NCBI GenBank assembly: GCA_963920635.1
Contig: OY987299.1
Coordinates: 19,484,901-19,548,900, forward strand
From: Pseudeuparius sepicola
Taxonomy: Eukaryota; Arthropoda; Insecta; Coleoptera; Anthribidae
DNA: 64,000 nt
Reading direction: 5' to 3'
Part shown: positions 20,787 through 33,528 of the stretch, piece by piece
How the letters are laid out: each line of letters begins with the position of its first letter
Position numbering within the stretch: the stretch's first letter is position 1
Notes under the pieces: model-generated
What the model was told of the DNA's origin: nothing
Seen by the model: the letters and a program-made list of their open reading frames with translations, nothing else
Database searches by the model: none
Made by a program: the position numbers and the translations under genes

Positions 20787-21302
20787 CGCGCATGTACCTT
20801 ATCGCTTTGACAGATAATTATTCTAGATATGCCGAACGGTGTCGTTAATCCGCCTTCTCTTCCCTTTTTTTCTGTGGGACGTTCAAAAATTTCTGCTCTT
20901 GTGATGGGGTTAGAGGAGACTGGTAAGAGGAAATAGTACCAGCTCTGGAACGCAAAATACTCGGGCACCCGAACGGTAACAGTGCGAGCAAAGTAGTCCG
21001 GAATTACTCCGTTCGGAGTACTCAAAGCCTCACACCGAAAGCGGCACTTGTTATTGTCACAAAATATAAAACTTAGATATTATTTTCTAATTTTATCCTA
21101 TTCTTTATGTTTAGTGATTTCATTTTCAAACGGGAAGACCTAACCTATATATTTTGTGACGGGAAGTTCAAACTCAAACGGTCCAAACCGTTGTTTTTAT
21201 GGGCTAACATTTTACTTTAAGTTTGAATATCTTTTTGCCCGTTTATTACTCAGAGAGTACGAGAAGAGTGTAAAATCAGTGTACCCACAATTTGCCAAAG
21301 TC

Positions 21303-24300
21303 ATGAATTCGGCGAATAATAAATACAAGACTCCAACTACCAAAAAATTGAGAAGAGAAAAAACTACTCTGTCCACAAATTCTGATTCTGGAAAAGATCC
21401 TGTCCATGTCTATTGTCGCCTAAAACCATTAAAAGAAAATGCTGAGACTACTATTAAACTGATATCATCAGATACGTTGTCCTTAACAACTTCGCCAGAT
21501 TCAAAAGGAATGAGAAAGGAGATCCATTACAAATTCAAACATATTTTTACTTCATTTTCTTCCCAAAAAGAAGTATTTGACCATGTTGCTTATCCATTGC
21601 TTGACGATCTTCTGAAAGGCATAAACGGTTTATTATTTTCTTATGGTGTTACTGGATCTGGTAAAACACATACTTTAAATGGGGAGCCAAGCGATCCAGG
21701 AATTATGCCTAGATGTATTGACACTATTTTTAACACTATTGGTGACTATCAGGCACCAAAATTTCTTATTAAATCTGATAGAATGAACGGATTTGAAGTC
21801 CAGACAGAAAATGATGCTTTTGAGGAAAGGTATGCATAGGGTAGACTCATCGGAAACTTTTTCTTAGTTTTCCGATTTGTTTGTCATGTAAATATGTTTG
21901 CCCTACCATCGCTGTATATATATGACAGAAGGAGGCCTGCCACCGCACCAACTGCCCTATATACTGGGTGTCCCACAATATGTGGGCAATCTCCCGGATT
22001 TATACAATGGTCGTTAAAATAACATGACAAATTCCTATAAAAAAATTCCCCTGCACAGATAGCTCTTTTTTTTAAATTAAATTATGGCAATATCTCCCAA
22101 AATAATCAAGCTGCTGAAATGAAATTTGGCATTGCTGTGTTTTAGGCGATGGAGAATCTGAAGGCATCAATTTTTATGTATCTCACAAAGGGCGCCACTT
22201 GCACTATTTTTGGATTGTGTTATAGCTCGTAACTTTTTTGAAATTATCTTTTTGGTCTTGCAGATCCATCATTTTAGTACATCTTTTCATTCTGCAACAA
22301 AGAGGTACTCTTTGTTTCATAACGATAAAATCAACCGTTTGCGTTTAAATTAGCAAAACGTGCCCTAAAACACCTGTTTTCAACATTCAAATCATAAAAC
22401 TTTCTCCTACCGCTTTCAAATGTTACAGATCAAATGTACATTCAAAATGAAGAAAAAAAATACCAAATGGACATTGGACAAAACACCATTGGTTTTCTTG
22501 AAATAGGGGTGTCCAAATTTTGTCAAATTCAATCCTTTCAATTTTGAAGGCTATTAATTTTTGATACATTGTTCATGGGGATTTTTTTTCTCAGTTTAAA
22601 TGGTACAGTCGGTCTGTAACGTTTGAAAGTGGTAGGTAGAAATTTTATGTTTCGAATGTTGAAGTTAACAGGTGTTTTGAGGAACGTTTTACCAATTTCA
22701 ACGCAAACGCTTGATTTTATCATTATGACACAAGAGTACACTTTTGTTGCAAAATGAAAATGTGCACTAAAATGATGGACCTGCAAGACCAAAAAGATAA
22801 CCTCAAAAAAGTTATGAGGTATAACACGATCCAAAAATAGTGCAAGTGGCGTCATCTGTGAGATACGCCTTCAGCTTATTCTCCATAGTCTAAAACCGCC
22901 TAAAACACAGCAGTGCCAAATTTCAGTTCAGCAGCTTGATTATTTTGGGAGATATTGCCATAATTTAATGTCAAAAAAAGAACTTCAACACCCTGTATCT
23001 CTGTAGGGGGGCCCTCTGGGATTTTTTTTATAGGAACTTGTCATGTTATTTTAACGTAACCTGTATAAATCCGGGAGATTGCCCACATATTCTGGGACAC
23101 GTATACGTTCAGTTCTAGAATGGTCTAGACTCTAGACAACCAATGTCATATACAGTGTGGTAGCATTTAAGTGTGCAACATATGGGACTTTTTTTTTATT
23201 AATTGCACAACCAAAATACAGATATTGCTGAAAGTTGATGCATGTTCATTGTTCAATAATCATATTAGGAGCACTTAGAATTGTTCCAAGTAAAACAGTA
23301 TACAGGGTAGGTAAAAAAAAAATAAAAATTGTACAAGAGTAAATTACCCTTATTTCAAAAAATTCAGCAAAAGGTTATTAAAAAAAGTTGTTTAGAATTA
23401 AAAGCTATGCCTGAATACAAAACATAGCCTCCTAAGAAAAAAAAAATTTTTTCGTCAATTCTTAATTTCCAGTTTCTTAATAAACATTTAAAATAAAAAT
23501 GTTGCACCTTAAATGAGAGTTTTTTTTAATATACACATTATCATTACTAATGTTCAGAAGAATTTTTGCGAAATTTTAAAGTTTTGTTTAATATCGTTGC
23601 AACAAACATGAAGTTTGTGATTCCCTAAAAAAATAAAAATCTAAGTTAATTTTACAAATATGCTTAAATTTGAACAAAGTTAGGCGAAATTGATTTAATT
23701 TTGATTGATTTATGAAATTGTTTAGGGTGAATAATATTAAAACAATTTTTTTAGGAAATTATTTATTTTTCAAAAATATATATTTTTTTGTCTTAGCAGG
23801 CCATGTTTTGGTATTTAGGCACAACTTTTAATTCTAGACAACTTTCCTTAATGACATTTTGCTGAATTTTCTGAAATAAGGGTACTTTACTCTTGTACAA
23901 ACCGAATGCAGTAAAGAAAAAACAATCGAGCAAAGAATATAAGTTTTGACCAAAAAAAAAAATTTTTTGAAATGTCAAAATGGCGGATTACAGCGGTTTT
24001 TGTTATAAATCATTAGTGGAACAAAAATTATATATTTATTTTGTTAGGTATATCACTTCCCGTTTAACAGCCGGCGCGGGCGCATCCAAATTAAATGGAT
24101 TATTTTCGCGAAACTTTCGAAAATTTCACTGAAATTTCACTTCATGGGATAAGCGTGAAAGTTTCAAATGTGAAAATTTCAAATTAAACTTTCAAACGGC
24201 ACAACTCTAATCCAGGCCCAGTGCCTTACATATTCGGCACTGATACAAAGCCTCCACACCCAATGCCATATTAATACGTCATTTAGCCAGCACCTCTAAC

Positions 24301-27300
24301 GGATGAAACCCTTAATCTTGCTGCGCTGCCGGAATTTCATAAGTCATGTTTCTATCCTACTCTGTTGTTGAGCACAGCATAAGTGTGGAGTTTCTTTGTT
24401 AAAAAAATCTGAATTGTTGAAAAAGATACAAATAACGAAAATAAAAATTTATGTTTAAAGAGTATAAGCTGCACTTTTATGCATTTTTTATGCCTGACGT
24501 ATATATACGACGGAGGGTCTGTAGCCATGTAATTTGGCTGGGAATGGTGACACTAAATGTTTTAAGAGGGTCGGTAGCGAAAGGGTTAAGAAGTGTCATT
24601 TTAAAATTATCGAAATTTTTTAATAGGCAAAGGCGGTGATTATGTAGCTTTGTTTTTGTAGGTTGCAAGTTGTTCGCTCCACTTCAAGAACACCAAAATC
24701 ATGTAGAAAAATGAATGGCGATCGAGTAAGCTATGTTAATGATGGTACAAAGATCCCTTTCATAAGTGACAACAATTTATATGCTGTGTTCATAAGTTAC
24801 ATAGAAATCTACAACAACCGAGTCTTCGATCTTTTGGATGAAGCACAAGATGCTAAACTTCTCCGAGAAGACTCCCAAAGGGCCATGTACGTAGCTGGTG
24901 TCAACGAAGTTGAGGTCAAAAGTGCCGAAGAGGCCTTTCGGGTGTTCCGATCGGGTCAAAATCGCAAGAAAATAGGCGCCACTCTTCTGAACACAGAATC
25001 CAGCCGAAGCCATTCCATATTCAATATACGGGTGGTGCAACTTGAAAGAGAAGTCAGAAATATCGAAGGACAGCCTGTTATACCGGATAGAAACTTAATA
25101 ACGGTTGGTCAATTGAGTTTGGTCGATCTGGCCGGGTCGGAAAGGACCAGTAGGACGCAGAATGTTGGGGAGCGTTTGAGGGAAGCGAGCAACATCAATA
25201 ACTCATTGATGACGCTCAGAACGTGTCTGGAGGTTTTGAGGGAGAACCAACTTAAGAAGACCAACCGACCTGTTCCATACAGAGATAGCAGGTAAGAACC
25301 ACATAATATAATAATTATTATTACTTTATTCAGTACCAGGAGTGGAAATGAAAGTGATTATTATTATTATTACTAAATAGTTACATATTAGTGTTGGCAG
25401 TCAAGGAGTCATGGTCGTTGTGACTGGTCTTTATTGGGACATTTACTTGTCAGTTACGATCGATCTTGATTGGTCACAAATCAACTTGTCTGGGATCGGT
25501 CACTGACTTGGTCAACTTGACCAATCAACATTAAATCTTGTCAGAGTTTATAAATTTCCCGCCAAAATTTCAAAAATGACAAATGTTCAGTTGCCAGTTA
25601 AATGCATGATTTGTGGCAGATTTGTGGTAGTTTTGTGGTTTAATAGCTGCATGTGTACGATTTGATTGAAAAAAAAATAGAAATGGGCAGTGTCGATTTT
25701 GTAATTACAAATAATGTCAATACAACAGCATGGGACAAGAATGAATATTTTTGTGTTTTTTTTAATAACATTAAAAAAAAATTAATTATATTATTTGATT
25801 TGATTGAAATTAAAAATAAATAACATACATAAATCTAAGTACTAAATACAATTCTGCGAACTACACAGAATTTAATAGATCGCAAACAAAACTTTAACAT
25901 GATGAATTTCCATTTTTAAATTTTACGTCAGTACCATACTGTCAAATATACAAGTTTCATATACCATTTTAATGGGAAAATTATGACAAATACAATGGAA
26001 ATTGTTTTTATGATCCTTTTTCGTGACCATCGTGTCAGTAACCAATGAGATTGACCTGTAGTTGTTAAGCTCAATCGTAATATTTTGGCACAAAATATAT
26101 AAAGTTGCTCTATGTACCATTATTAACGGGACTCCCAGTAAAAGGAAAACCTAATCACAAAAACATTAATGGTACAACATAATAGCACTCATCACCTCCT
26201 TGATGTCAAGTTAGTACTTAAGTATAAAATTTAACAAGCAAATCCACAAAGTATGAACCAGTAATGATTAGTTAATGATGGATAAAATTAAAACCGTTTC
26301 AATTTCAAGTGGATTATTTTAATTTTTTTGTGGTGGAAATTTGCAAAAGGACAAAATGGTAATTTAATTTTTTGACAAATAAGTATGTCACCCTTGATAA
26401 CAAATTTTTATTCCTGGAATAATGTACTTATTCTAAAAGTTATAGAATATGGTGTTCGCGAGTGTAAGAACATGATTTAGACTATAATTTTGTACTTCTA
26501 AAATAGCATTTGAGAAAAATCATTTTGACACACGAAATTAAATATCATACAATAAAAATATCAAACTATTTGCTGACGTTATGACTATTTTGAGCAGAAA
26601 TTTGGTCTAATATTTTGAGGCACACAAATTTTAATTATTTGACTTAAATCTTAAATCAAATAAATTTACTGCAAATTTTAACAAATCCTCATTTATATTC
26701 ATTTCAAAATGCCCAATAAAGAACAAAATAGAACTCATAACTTTATCAATAAAAAAATAAATTGTACCTACCTAGTAAATCTATAAAATTTTTAGGGTTA
26801 CCAATTGATGAAAATTTAAATTTGAGCAAACATATACAATCTATTTCTAAATGAAGCATTTAAGAAATATATATTTTGTATTAAATCACTCAAAATTACA
26901 ATATTTAACTCCAGTTTGGTACAAGACAAACATATTTAATGAAGACAGTCAGCATAAAAAGCAATTTTGAAAAAAAACAATATTTATTATGGAATCCAAA
27001 TATACATCGCACGTCCCGAAGAAGTGTAATAAGTCAGAAAAATAAAATTTTACTGGAGGGATCAAAAATAGTTGAAATGCTTATAGAAAAAACTTAAGTA
27101 AATTCATACAGTTTCAACTAGAACCAGTCAAGGAGTAAATAAAAGATAATTCTAAAACTCTTTGAATTGCTAAAAAAAGCAAGTTTGTTTTTGAAATATA
27201 AGACATTTTTGCAACATTTTCTGACTTATTACAGTTTTCATCCAGAAATATTTATAATTTATATATAGATTTAAAAGATACAACTTCTAGAAATTGAATT

Positions 27301-30300
27301 TATTAAAGAAGAGCTATGAACAAAATGCAGAATAAAAATAAACTGAAATTATTGTTTTTAAGTTTGTTCCTGTAGTTTTCACAATATATGTAGAATCATA
27401 AAACACCTGGTAACATTTTGGACTGTACCCTTTCTTCACTAAAAACTAAAGGTCTTCTTTTTTTTTTATCGTTTCATTTAGAATTGAAAGCTTTCCTTAA
27501 AGTCGGCAACTATGATTGTTTACTTGTAGGCTGTTGGCTACGTTTAGTAATGAGACGTGGTTGTTTAAGAATATTGACTGTGCTGAAATTTGACTCAGTG
27601 AAAAAAGTTTTAAACAAAAACTGCCCTCGGCTGTCACGTCTGACACATTTTTGGCTCACCATGCGCTTTCCGGAGTTAAAATACAATGCAGAATATATTG
27701 TTAGCCATCAGAGCCATTTGTTTTCCAGGACATGAAGCTATAGCCGTGAGAAGCCTTTATAAAATACGTCAGTCAACGCAAAAACTTAAATGGTTCTACC
27801 CTTTTAACTTTGACGACCCTAAGATCATTTGTAGGCATCTGCTTTCCTTCCGTATTTATATTAAAATTTAGTCCCAGGTCACTCATCAACTGCTTGATGA
27901 GTACTCATGAGCCAATTCCTTCACTCGGTATAGCCCACCTTTTTCTTTCCACCATTCCACCATTCGTATTGCTCTTAAGTTCATGATATCCATGAACTTA
28001 AAAGCAAAAATACACTGTTAGTTGATTAGCAAAGAAAAATACCTATACTAAACATAGCACAAAAATTTGATTAAAATCGACGATGGTAAGAAAGAAAAAA
28101 ATTTTTGTTCATAAAATTCTGAAGAAATCAGTATTAACTAAAAATAAAACACAGTTTGATTGCAAAAATATAAATGAGTTGTTTCAATACTTACCGAGGA
28201 AAACAGTACACTCTTTTACTTGAAAAAACGTGAGACAAGTTTAAAACACCACCGAACTAAACAGTAATAACTGCAAATACTAGGCTTTTCATCGGAAATA
28301 AAGTGCCGTGAAGAGTAACGTGACAACTCCCATTTACAGCTGTTCAGAGAATAGTGATTTCCATGCCATCCTAGAGGAAACAGTGGAACTAGAATTATTA
28401 CAGTCTTCTTGGGAACAAGTGTACTAAATTTGTTATTCATTTCGAACAAAAAGTGAGATTATGAAAATGTTTGAGTTGTTACACTTCTCTTCGGGATGTG
28501 CGACATATACTTAATAGCTTCCAAGGTCTTTAAAAATGATATCAAATATTTCCAAATTTAAAAAAAGAAATTAAGGAACATTTTACTGTAAAAACTGTTT
28601 TTGGACTGATTTAAGTAATTTCACTTCATTAATTCAGTTTTTCTTATTTTCAATTTTTTATTACATTCTCTATAATGAAGTGTCCTGTTGGCTGAGAATA
28701 ATAAAGGAATAATAAAAATAATACAAAAAGAACTTTCAAAAATCGCTAAAACGCGATTTCCGCCCAAGAGGCAGCCACACTTATTTTTAATTTTTAGGGG
28801 AAATGTTCAATTCCAAAGTTGGGCAAATTACATACAATCTTCAGATTTTGATTTAGGTTCACCCTTTCATTATGTTAAATATTTTTTTAATTTTGTGTGT
28901 TTCACCATTCTTAATCAGTTGATGCAGTGAAAGTTTAGTTTCATATGAAATACTCATCACATCATATAGGATATAAAAAAACTATTTTGGGTATCAGAGT
29001 TCAATTTGATTTATTGGTGAGGAATGCACATATTACAGATTTAGAAATATCCTCTGAAATATCTTACTTTGAAAAATATGATGTTGATCATAGATTGAAT
29101 CTTTGTCTAAAGGATTGAATTAATGCTGCTAATGCAGGAACCTTAGTTCCCCATTACTATTGCCATAGACGAATTTAATACGTAATACTACAGATAATTC
29201 CTTAGTGGCAAGTGTCAAAAGGAATCTCGCTTTTAGGCGAAATATCTTCTAAAGAGATAAACATTATGTATTTCATTTGATTCTACGTTAATCTACTTTG
29301 CAAAGAGATTCTGTTAGAACCAAATTCACGTTTAAAATACTGGTTAATTTTCTGTAAATTGAAATGGAGACTCAGTTATTTTTGACACGACATGTCCTTA
29401 TGGAGGCTTCTGTTGCGAAGCTATTTTTTCTGTGCTATTACTATTATTTCTTCAAGGGGCAACACATTTTATCGATAGAAACGTTTTATTAAATAAAATT
29501 AATCTTTTTGTCACTTTCAAGTGAACATACCTACTGTATAAAAGCATTTAAAGTTTTCTGTCTAAATTTTAGGTTGACCCTTTTGTTCAAAAACTATTTC
29601 GAAGGAGGAGAAGGCAGCGTGCAAATGATAGTTTGCGTAAATCCCTCAAATGCAGACCTAGAAGAAAATGTACATGTTATGAAATTTGCAGAAATGACTC
29701 AAGATGTAAAGATACTTAAGGCCGAACCCAAGTACACACCGCTAAAGAAAACTATTTCAAAATCCGCAGCTGCCACACCTACCCCAAACAAAATTCGCAA
29801 GAAAGCAGCGGAATATTCTGTACTTCCCGAAATTCCACTTATCAAATTTAATTTGGAGGATATAGATGAATGTGGAATATCAATGGAAAAACTATTGAAA
29901 ATACTCAAACTACGCAAAGAAAAAGGTAGAACAGTCAACCGAGAGGCCGAGGAAAAGAAAAAAGATTTTCGAAAAAAACTGGTCGAAATCAACCATGAAA
30001 ATGTACTTGCTAAAACCGAGCTGCGCAGCATGAAGACTGTCTTACACAAAGAAAAACAGAAGATACACAACCTCCAAACAAAACTGACTGATAAAGAAAA
30101 TGAAAACTGCGATCTAAACACGAAAATAGAAGCATTACACGATGTTGTTCGCTCCCAACAAAACACCATCAACGAAAAAGACTTAAAAATCAACAGAAAC
30201 GTCCTCGAAAAAGAGAAAACTCGGCAAAAACTTGCACTGGTAAACTCAAAGATGAGCCAGGAACTTGATGCCAAGCTGAAGCGTCAACGTGAACACTTAA

Positions 30301-30785
30301 ATGCCGAGATGAAAGTCAAAGATCACAAGCTGAAGAAAATGAAGGAATTACTGGAAAGCGACATGCCCCCGATCGACATCACAGCGATCGAACCGACACC
30401 TTACATTGCCCCACAAACGCCCAAGGGCGGCACATCTTTAGAATCACGGAGTGTAGTTGCTGCCGCATCAACGCCGAGGAAACGGAGGTCTAGATCTGTC
30501 GGTGAGACATGGTTGGAGCACAATGTCATCAAACCGGTTCCTCTAGGAACAGTTTTGCAGCCGACAATGAAGAAACGCAAGTCGGTTTCAAAATTGAGCA
30601 AAGCGAGCGACATAACAAATCCGAAAACGAGCAAATATTGTTTGATTGCCCAGGATCAAGACACAGATGGCGAGGTTGAAACGAAATTGTACAAAGCAGA
30701 TATAGTGCCGACATGTGGAGGTGGGGCACAGGTTATTTTCAACGATGTGGAGAGGTTGAGGCAGGAATCACCCACCCATGTCTAA
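21303..30785 (+). CDS. pav: Kinesin-6 family motor, Pavarotti/MKLP1 (KIF23)
   Basis: The exons are 21303-21829, 24662-25291 and 29573-30785, giving 789 aa. Junctions restore AGG codons in frame. The motor domain starts HVYCRLKPL. It has Walker A GVTGSGKT (115-122), switch I NTESSRSHS (286-294) and switch II DLAGSE (331-336). The YIEIYNN element and the large loop-6-type insertion before it (about 176-210) are typical of kinesin-6. Motor end: NYFEGGEG...MKFAEMTQDV. A coiled coil follows (about 460-600), then a basic tail with KRRSRSVGETWLEHN. With RacGAP50C it forms centralspindlin, which bundles antiparallel microtubules and drives cytokinesis. The ATG at 21303 is chosen because the N-terminus then matches the short basic leader of the family. 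An upstream in-frame ATG (21156) would add a hydrophobic 49 residues. The frame is intact. Confidence 0.93.
21965..23104. mobile_element. Foldback element in pav intron 1
   Basis: Outer sequence GTGTCCCAnAATATGTGGGC at the left is inverted at the right, next to TATAC on both sides. Arms of about 500 bp are complementary with scattered mismatches; the centre is near 22530. It is transcribed within the pav pre-mRNA, where it would fold into a long imperfect hairpin. Confidence 0.75.
23325..23905. mobile_element. Second foldback element in pav intron 1
   Basis: TTGTACAAGAGTAAA...CCCTTATTTC (about 23335) is inverted at 23876-23905. Inner arms share AAGTTGTTTAGAATTAAAAG. That inner motif also occurs at about 34394 in another repeat. 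No coding content. Confidence 0.6.
26035..26140. repeat. Short dispersed repeat (partner at 62005-62105)
   Basis: The shared core CAATCGTAATATTTTGGCAC, then AAAATATATAAAGTTGCTC, then TATGTACC recurs at 62005-62105, with a CCCTGTATA-like end in the second copy. It is probably a MITE fragment. Confidence 0.55.
26998..28508 (-). mobile_element. Degenerate P-like (THAP) element in pav intron 2
   Basis: ATCGCACGTCCCGAAGAAGTG (26998) and its inverted relative (GTCGCACATCCCGAAG.. complement, to about 28508) bound 1.5 kb. It carries a THAP-like relic on - at its right end. Part of its interior (27660-27760) is shared with the flanks of the insertion at 9918-13410. No target duplication was clear. 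Confidence 0.5.
28216..28449 (-). pseudogene. THAP-domain relic
   Basis: A 77-codon frame contains RYSSRHFISDEKPS, matching the C-terminal half of a THAP C2CH finger (C..HF...P), after a degenerate FP...W segment. The second zinc-ligand Cys (expected where the second S of YSS stands) is lost. It is non-functional. Confidence 0.4.
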
Positions 30786-31224
30786 AGGTTTGAGTAATTA
30801 ACCATTTGCGTTTTATATCTTTACCAAATGCACACACGTGTACAGAAAAACATGGAAATTATATATTTATTATAAGGTGCATGCACCTGTAACATTTAAG
30901 TTATACATTACGTTTAATTATGCAGTTGTCTTTTATATATACCTATATTATTTGTGAATTTTAGCTATACAAATTGAGGGCAATACCATGATGATTTAGA
31001 AATTAATGACAGCAGCTCAAGATATATTCGATGACAAAAATGTTATAGAATATAAAACTCGTCATGAAACTGCCCTCGTATAAGTTTTGGTGATTGTACT
31101 TAATTTTTTAAAATCAAGATTAGAGATAGATACCTAAATTCATTTAAAATCAGTGTAGTGTAGAAACTAAAATCGGGATTTTATTTTAGTACATTTTACA
31201 ATTTTGTGATTTTATAAATACCAT

Positions 31225-31230
31225 AATAAA
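31225..31230 (+). promoter_or_regulatory. Candidate pav poly(A) signal
   Basis: This canonical AATAAA lies 440 bp downstream of the pav stop. Confidence 0.35.
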
Positions 31231-31345
31231 TAAGTTTCCTATTCAATCTTGCAGAATATTTTTTTACAAAAAAACCTTGTCAAAAACCAACGGATGTATT
31301 TTGACTATACATTTGGAAACATTGCCAAATTATAGCTGCTTGTTA

Positions 31346-32045
31346 TTACAAGCAGAGCTGGGAAAGATCGCGCCAAAAACGATCTGGATCATAGATCAGA
31401 TTATTTAAAAAAAGATCTAAGATCGTTTAAAAATAGATCTTTTCATACAAAAACGATCTTAGATTAAAGATCATCTAAAAACGATCTGTTTAAAAAAGAT
31501 CATTCGATCTAAGATCTTTTAAACGATCTAAGATCTTCTAAACAATCTAAGATCTTTTAAACGATCTAAGATCTTCTAAACAATCTAAGATCTTCTAAAC
31601 AATCTAAGATCTTCTAAACAATCTAAGATCTTCTAAATGGTCTAAGATCTAACTATCTAAGATCTTCTAAAAGATCTAAGGTCTTCTAAATGATCTAAGG
31701 TCTTCTAAACGATCCAAGGTCTTTTAAAATATTACATCTAAAAATTCATATTATAAATTATAATAGTTTCCTAATTTTGACATACTTAGTAGAAAGTGAC
31801 ATCTTTCAAAACCGAAGCAAGTGAGATGATACGTCCAATTTTGCGTAACTAGTTTTGAAAAGTAAAATTTTACGTAACTGGTTACGTAAATTACTTCCCT
31901 AACTGAACTGGTTACGTAATCAATCGTTTGATATCCCTATGGAGAATAGGCCGGTGCAATACCACTGCACAATTCGTTCCTCCCTCCCCTCTTTTTAAAA
32001 AAAAGTTTGTTCTTTCGTGAAACAAAAAAGATCAAGATCTTAGAT
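31346..32045. repeat. GATCTAAGATC-rich tandem repeats, hAT-like end
   Basis: From about 31373 the sequence is dominated by GATCT/AAGATC. A 19-bp unit (ATCTTCTAAACAATCTAAG) is tandem at about 31510-31640. The left boundary CAGAGCTGGGAAAGATC resembles a hAT terminus and a few GATC motifs return near 32025. The right end is not defined. Confidence 0.5.
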
Positions 32046-32559
32046 CTTTAAAACAAATAAATTTAAATACTCATTATTGAAACAAATTTTTATTAAGCAT
32101 TTTTCTTTAAAATAACAAATTGCGGTCCTTTCCATTTTTAGACATTTGAATTTTCTGGCTATCCTGTATATCTGAGAAGACAGAACTATATGCCAATCTC
32201 ATTTGTTTTCCAAGCAAAAGTTTTTATGAAGAATATATTTTTTCAAAAATTCAAAAAAGTTGCTCTGTTAACTCAATCTCAGGACGTACTGTACATATTC
32301 TCCCAGATCGCCTTCTGGCGATCAGGATTTCGGTTTGTCAGCAAGAGTTGAACCTTCACTCGGTAAAATTTCGCTTGTACAGAGTCAGGCGAAAACCTAC
32401 ATAGGCAGCTCTCGGTCTATATGTCTCGTAAGTATAAAATCAAGAATTATTTTCTTATAATATTGTTTTATAAGGTCATAGAGAAAAATTCTTTTTCATT
32501 CCCTCAAGAGGATTCTTGGGCGCATTCGGCGCTCGGTGCAATTCGGAAGTGAGTTTTGT

Positions 32560-32870
32560 TTCTTAACAGGCAAATTTCCTCTATTAGTCCAATAAATTTA
32601 AGGTTTAATATTGCAATTCATTGGTTAAGAAATAGGGTATTTCCTAACAAGTGCGGAAAGTGCCACTTTTCTGCACGCAATTGCAGTTGTTACAGTTACC
32701 AAGTAATCGAGTGCGGAAAAGACACTTTCCGCAAGAGTTAGGAACACTATTTTTTCTACAAGCGTGCGGAAAAGCAAAGGAATTAAAAGTACACTTTTCC
32801 GCACGCATTTTAGTTTAGAAAGAGTTACTTTTCCATACTAGTGCGGAAAAATGACACGTTCCAAAGAAAA
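32560..32870. repeat. Clustered GTGCGGAAAAG palindromes
   Basis: At least five copies of (C)GTGCGGAAAAG or its complement CTTTTCCGCACG alternate over 300 bp, forming several small hairpins. No coding potential. It may be the subterminal region of a DNA transposon. Confidence 0.5.
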
Positions 32871-32887
32871 AAACAATTTTTCCATCG

Positions 32888-33528
32888 ATAGTATAGTCAA
32901 ATTATTTTAAGAAGTCCTTACTGGGACTGTCAATTGGTAATTTCGCCATCCTAAGTTGGCATTAATGCAGCAACCGGGTCATAAGTCCAGGTCAGTAACG
33001 AGCTTATTTGCACAATGAATAACTACTAATAACACGAACAAGAACAACACAGATAACGGAAAAACTCACGAAACGTAGAAAACCCACGAATATTTTCAAT
33101 GCCCAAAGTTTGAACCCTTTTGAACGACCCGGAAAACCTTCACGGTCACTTCACAACACCGAAATAAAATTTGCCTGAGTACGCACCAGTCGCACCACAG
33201 ACGCAGCCGCGAGTAGCTGATTATACCAAAATACCAAATTGAAAGTGTTTCCATGACGTTTGAAATTATTATTAAAATGAGTTGTAGTCGTAGTTATTTT
33301 TATTTGTAGAGGCATAAACCTGATTGCAATAGGGTTATTATTTTATTATGTTCTTTTTTTCGTATCACTTGGGTAACTTTTCACATCATAAATCAATGAG
33401 AGACGTCATTAACTGGTTGAGACACATTATACCAATGTTATACCCATGGTTAACAGAAAATTCCTAGGGATTTTGTGGAGAATGTCATCTGACAAAATCG
33501 GGACTTCTTACAGTAATCGGGTTATACA
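32888..33528 (+). repeat. ~640-bp dispersed repeat, copy 2
   Basis: Direct-orientation relative of 19150-19815, with small deletions (for example lacking TTTTTTGC near the CAGCA motif). The hydrophobic frame of copy 1 is interrupted by stops here, so the repeat is unlikely to code. Confidence 0.7.

Noticed and set aside
21156..21302. N-terminal extension of pav from the ATG at 21156
   Set aside because: It would add 49 hydrophobic, aromatic residues foreign to kinesin-6 N-termini; the ATG at 21303 gives the expected short basic leader.
29699..30274. 191-codon - strand frame
   Set aside because: Antisense of the pav coiled-coil exon; the Ser/Phe-rich composition is typical of the reverse complement of Lys/Glu-rich coding DNA.
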